Positions 6,606 to 9,172 of a stretch of DNA of 9,172 bases are shown piece after piece. Source of the DNA: Myxococcales bacterium. GTDB lineage: Bacteria > Desulfobacterota_B > Binatia > UBA1149 > SPBQ01. Made by a program: the position numbers and the translations under genes. Positions within the stretch are counted from its first letter, which is position 1. Every line of letters begins with the position of its first letter. Location: positions 1 through 9,172 of the forward strand of contig SPBQ01000060.1 in assembly GCA_004525875.1 (NCBI GenBank), in the 5' to 3' direction. The notes under the pieces are model-generated. The model saw nothing but the letters and a program-made list of their open reading frames with translations, was not told the origin of the DNA and did not search any database.

Positions 6606-7801
6606 GTCGCGAACGTGGCGGGGAGGAGGCGGGCCTCACGACCGCGTTCGTTCCGCGCGTGGATCGCGCGCGCCACCTCCACGATCTCAGCTTCCGAGAG
6701 CGGCTTGAGCAGGTTATCGGTCTCGAGATTGAAGAATACGAAGCGCTGCAGCATCGGCTTCAGAAAACGCGCCGTGATCGTGATCTCCGGGTAGCTCCCG
6801 TACATGCAGCCGGCGCAGTTGCGCACGACCGAGTAGGCTTCGCGGTGGACCTCGCCGCTACGATAGCGTTCCGGGAAGTCGGGTGCCCAGGCGGGGATCG
6901 GCTTGCCGAGTCGGAAGTCGCAGCACGGGTTCACGTTGCCGTTCGGTTCCAGGGCGAAATACAGCGAGGGCGAGTCACAGACGTCATCGTTTCGCCTGCG
7001 CCAACGGACGGGCTCGCCCGCAATGAAGCGGTAGATGTCATCCAGGTACTCGTCCGAGTCGTAGAGGTTCAGGCCGCGGTCGCGCAGACTCTTGAGCGTC
7101 GCGAGAACCTCGCGCACCCGAGCGTAGCTCGAGGGAGGAAAACGACAGGTCCCCTCGGAGTCGAACGATCGAAAGCCCTGAGGCCGGTCTGGTGTCGACA
7201 CGTGAGCAGGGACGAGGGAAACGCCCCAGCCGATCGCGGTCGCGAATTCGAGCACATCGACCACGTGTTCGAGATTCTCGGGCATCAGGACGGTGCCGAA
7301 GAATGCGGTGCCGTTGGCCGGGAACATCCGGTTCACCATCGAGATCGTCCGGATCGCGCGATCCCAGGAGCAGTCGAATCCGCCGTTGATGCTGTCCTGC
7401 ATGGAGCCACTCAGCGTGTCCAGCGAGATGCTGATGTCGTGGCCGCCGGCGGCGATGCAGCGAGCCAGCATCTCCTCCGTGGCCAGCCCGTTGGTCTGCA
7501 TGCGGACGTGGATGTTGTTGCTCGTGAACGCCTCGATGATTTCTGGAAGGTCGCGGCGCACGAAAGGTTCGCCGCCGATCAGCAGAACCATGCACACGCC
7601 GATTTCTGCGAGATTTTCCGCCGTGCGCCGGATCTGGTCGATGTTCATCTCCGCGCTATCGGCGTCAGCGTAGATGATGTTGCACTGCTGGCAGGCGAGG
7701 TTGCAGCGCGCAGTGATGTAGTACTGCACGTATGCGGGGCTCGTCTTTGTCACCAGGCTACGTGCCAGTCGAAGTTTCTGACTTCCGTCGAAATAGGTCA
7801 T
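6602..7801 (-). CDS. Radical SAM enzyme with SPASM/twitch-like C-terminal cysteines
   Basis: Predicted radical SAM enzyme of 399 residues. C33-X3-C37-X2-C40 (ARCNLACQQC) binds the catalytic 4Fe-4S cluster, GGEP at 76-79 is the SAM-binding motif, and MQTNG at 101-105 and SISLD at 124-128 are typical strand motifs of the barrel. C-terminal cysteines C275, C293, C294, C329 and C332, with the segment ALEPNGNVNPCCDF, indicate a SPASM or twitch-type auxiliary iron-sulfur domain. Family members modify peptides, sugars or lipids, so the substrate is uncertain. The ATG at 7799-7801 has a GGAG about 10 bases upstream. The methyltransferase ends only 6 bases upstream, and the membrane protein downstream overlaps by 4 bases, so these genes form an operon. 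The 50-residue tail after the last cysteines contains a hydrophobic stretch (MLQRFVFFNLE) that might dock on a membrane or partner. Confidence 0.88.
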   Translation of the reverse strand: MTYFDGSQKLRLARSLVTKTSPAYVQYYITARCNLACQQCNIIYADADSAEMNIDQIRRTAENLAEIGVCMVLLIGGEPFVRRDLPEIIEAFTSNNIHVRMQTNGLATEEMLARCIAAGGHDISISLDTLSGSMQDSINGGFDCSWDRAIRTISMVNRMFPANGTAFFGTVLMPENLEHVVDVLEFATAIGWGVSLVPAHVSTPDRPQGFRSFDSEGTCRFPPSSYARVREVLATLKSLRDRGLNLYDSDEYLDDIYRFIAGEPVRWRRRNDDVCDSPSLYFALEPNGNVNPCCDFRLGKPIPAWAPDFPERYRSGEVHREAYSVVRNCAGCMYGSYPEITITARFLKPMLQRFVFFNLETDNLLKPLSEAEIVEVARAIHARNERGREARLLPATFAT

Positions 7802-7807
7802 CGCGTC

Positions 7808-8593
7808 TCAACTCCGCCGATCGGGACGCACAGCGGCCAGCAAGAGCGACGTACCGAGGGGCACCCGCCCGACGACGCCCGTCTCGAGCATCATGATTCT
7901 TTCGATCCAGCGAAGCATCCATGCCGCCGGCGGTTGGATTCCGCGCTCGATCACGGCCCGTCGTGTCCCGCTGCCGCTCGAGCGCAGCCATCTCAAGACG
8001 AGATACGGCAGCATGCTGAAGCCCCAGTAGCGAAGGTCTCGTACCTCGAGCCCGGCTCCCTGCACCGCCGCGCGCAGGTCGCGCCGGCCGTAGCGGCGAA
8101 GGTGTCCCACTGCGTGGTCGAAGTCGCTTTGTAGCCGGTCGATGGCGGGAACGTTGACGAATATCCATCCGCCGGGCTTGACGTGAAACTCGACCGAGCG
8201 GAGGAACGCCTCGGGTGACTCGAGATGCTCGATCACGTCGAACACCACGGCGAAGTCATAGTGCGCCTCGAACTCAGGAAGCCGGTCGTGGATGTCGTAG
8301 AGCAGATTCTGGCCACGCCGGCCGTCGTTGCGCTCGAGCGCTTCTCGCTTGAGGTCGGCGCCGTCCGTCGTCCACTTAGTCGCTGTCTCGAGTTGCGACC
8401 GGACGATTCCATGACCGCAACCGACGTCGAGACCGTGCCACGCGGCGTCGAGAGGAAGACCGAGGCTCCGGAGCTGGCCGAGGAAAGAGCGGAACCGCCA
8501 TTCCAGCCAGACATGCCCGTCAGAAGCCAGATCGTACCATTCGTTGGGGAACTCCGGCCCCGTCGTCGTGGAAAGCTCTCGGATCTGACTCAT
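7808..8593 (-). CDS. SAM-dependent class I methyltransferase
   Basis: Soluble methyltransferase of 261 residues from the ATG at 8593. Motif I is LDVGCGHG at 55-62, which binds SAM. GAD at 78-80 is the acidic loop, FDVIEHL at 118-124 is motif II, PGG at 140-142 follows the usual helix, and DHAVGHLRRY at 159-168 is the histidine-containing motif common to this UbiE/type-11-like group. A hydrophobic C-terminal region (about 190-203, and again near 240-255) may touch the membrane. The frame stays open to a GTG at 8644. Those extra 17 residues (MRATRARRRIRH and on) are Arg-rich and unlike the family, so I prefer 8593, although neither start has a clear Shine-Dalgarno site. It sits between a YfhO-like gene and a radical SAM gene in a tight operon. 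A glycan, lipid or lipid-linked intermediate is a plausible methyl acceptor, by context only. Confidence 0.87.
   Translation of the reverse strand: MSQIRELSTTTGPEFPNEWYDLASDGHVWLEWRFRSFLGQLRSLGLPLDAAWHGLDVGCGHGIVRSQLETATKWTTDGADLKREALERNDGRRGQNLLYDIHDRLPEFEAHYDFAVVFDVIEHLESPEAFLRSVEFHVKPGGWIFVNVPAIDRLQSDFDHAVGHLRRYGRRDLRAAVQGAGLEVRDLRYWGFSMLPYLVLRWLRSSGSGTRRAVIERGIQPPAAWMLRWIERIMMLETGVVGRVPLGTSLLLAAVRPDRRS
7812..7815 (-). promoter_or_regulatory. Ribosome binding site of the SPASM-like radical SAM gene
   Basis: GGAG on the minus strand lies 10 bases before the ATG at 7801, within the last codons of the methyltransferase gene. It is the clearest Shine-Dalgarno site in the window and supports the chosen start. 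Confidence 0.5.
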
Positions 8594-8649
8594 GTTATCG
8601 AGTGGAGCGTGACGGATGCGCCGGCGCGCACGAGTCGCGCGCACGCAGA

Positions 8650-9172
8650 TTAGGGCAAGCGCCGAGGTGGTGCGAGCGCGCGACGGAGCGTCACGACTGC
8701 GAGCAGGATCAACGTCGCGATGGAGATCGCCGCTCCGATCCGTAGTGCGCGCGGTCGGTACAAGTAGGCGACGCGGTGCGCGCCCGGCGTGAGATGCACG
8801 CCGCGGAACAAAGTGTTGACGCGTACGATTTGCGCCGGCGTATCGTCGACGCGCGCTTCCCAGTCGGGATAGTAGAGATCAGTCAGTACGAGGAGGCAGT
8901 CCGAGCCGCACGTTGCGTCGATGACGACCCGGTCGGTGTGGGACGACACGATGCGGGAGGAATCGAGGCCGCTGCCGGCTCCCTGGAGCATCGGCAGCGG
9001 CCGGTCGACCACGGCCTCGTAGTGAGGGGCAAACGCCGTATCCAGAATTTTTCGCCGCGCGCGCGCGGGATCGGGCTCGAGCTGCACCCGGCCCACCGTG
9101 TAGACGCGCGGCAGCGCCTCGGATCGCTCGAGTACGAGCGTCGATCCGACGTCGCTGCCGGGTGCGCCCACG
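8650..9172 (-). CDS. YfhO-like membrane protein, C-terminal part only
   Basis: The reading frame enters from the right edge, so only about the last 174 residues are present; GTG at 9171 is internal. The visible part is an extracytoplasmic beta-rich domain (DLYYPDWEARVDD, then FRGVHLTPGAHRVAYLYRPR) followed by one membrane helix (about LRIGAAISIATLILLAVVTL) and a short basic tail. This order is characteristic of the C-terminus of YfhO-family and related large GT-C-like membrane proteins, which are linked to transfer of sugars from lipid carriers to surface polymers. The TAA stop is at 8650-8652. The methyltransferase begins 56 bases later (or 5 if its GTG start is used), so this is the first visible gene of the minus-strand operon. 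The catalytic N-terminal part lies outside the window, so activity cannot be judged. Confidence 0.75.
   Translation of the reverse strand, partial: VGAPGSDVGSTLVLERSEALPRVYTVGRVQLEPDPARARRKILDTAFAPHYEAVVDRPLPMLQGAGSGLDSSRIVSSHTDRVVIDATCGSDCLLVLTDLYYPDWEARVDDTPAQIVRVNTLFRGVHLTPGAHRVAYLYRPRALRIGAAISIATLILLAVVTLRRALAPPRRLP

Noticed and set aside
5862..6794. Rightward open frame of 310 residues opposite the membrane protein
   Set aside because: Its product is Arg/Gln/Gly-rich and lacks motifs, while the opposite strand encodes regular hydrophobic helices and joins the upstream gene through a GTGA overlap.
6659..8134. Rightward open frame of 491 residues opposite the radical SAM and methyltransferase genes
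   Set aside because: It spans two genes with clear catalytic motifs on the other strand, and its own product shows no recognisable domain or hydrophobic pattern.
8594..8644. Extension of the methyltransferase to the GTG at 8644
   Set aside because: The 17 added residues are Arg-rich and unlike the family start, and no Shine-Dalgarno site supports it. It remains possible because it would leave only a 5-base gap to the upstream gene.

Overview
The window comes from a GC-rich bacterial genome. A secreted protein carries a Myxococcus-type disulfide-rich repeat and a c-type cytochrome-like segment of a kind common in Myxococcota and related former Deltaproteobacteria (including Binatota-like genomes). 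That lineage is an inference from domain style only. I see no rRNA, tRNA, CRISPR array, insertion sequence or phage gene.

Layout, left to right. (1) 3-934, + strand: the 3' part of a membrane acyltransferase (acyltransferase-3 family), cut by the window start and broken by an apparent frameshift near 700-742. (2) 1122-3446, - strand: a large exported protein that joins a disulfide-rich repeat, a cytochrome-c-like segment with an unusual CX4CH motif, and a peptidylglycine-monooxygenase-like copper module that appears to keep all six predicted copper ligands. (3) 3447-3897: a 451-base gap between divergent genes with inverted repeats and no convincing gene. (4) 3898-5631, + strand: a B12-binding-domain radical SAM enzyme. 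(5) 5688-9172, - strand: a tight gene run, in transcription order a YfhO-like membrane protein (partial), a SAM-dependent methyltransferase, a SPASM-like radical SAM enzyme and an unrecognised polytopic membrane protein. The last two overlap by four bases.

Working together (inference): the minus-strand run and the convergent B12 radical SAM gene look like part of a locus that builds or decorates a cell-surface glycan or lipid. A membrane acyltransferase lies further left, beyond the copper protein. YfhO-like proteins, acyltransferase-3 proteins, class I methyltransferases and radical SAM enzymes recur in such loci. The copper/cytochrome protein is divergent from the B12 radical SAM gene and may be functionally separate. 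The two items most worth following are that multidomain copper protein and the translationally coupled pair of radical SAM enzyme and orphan membrane protein.
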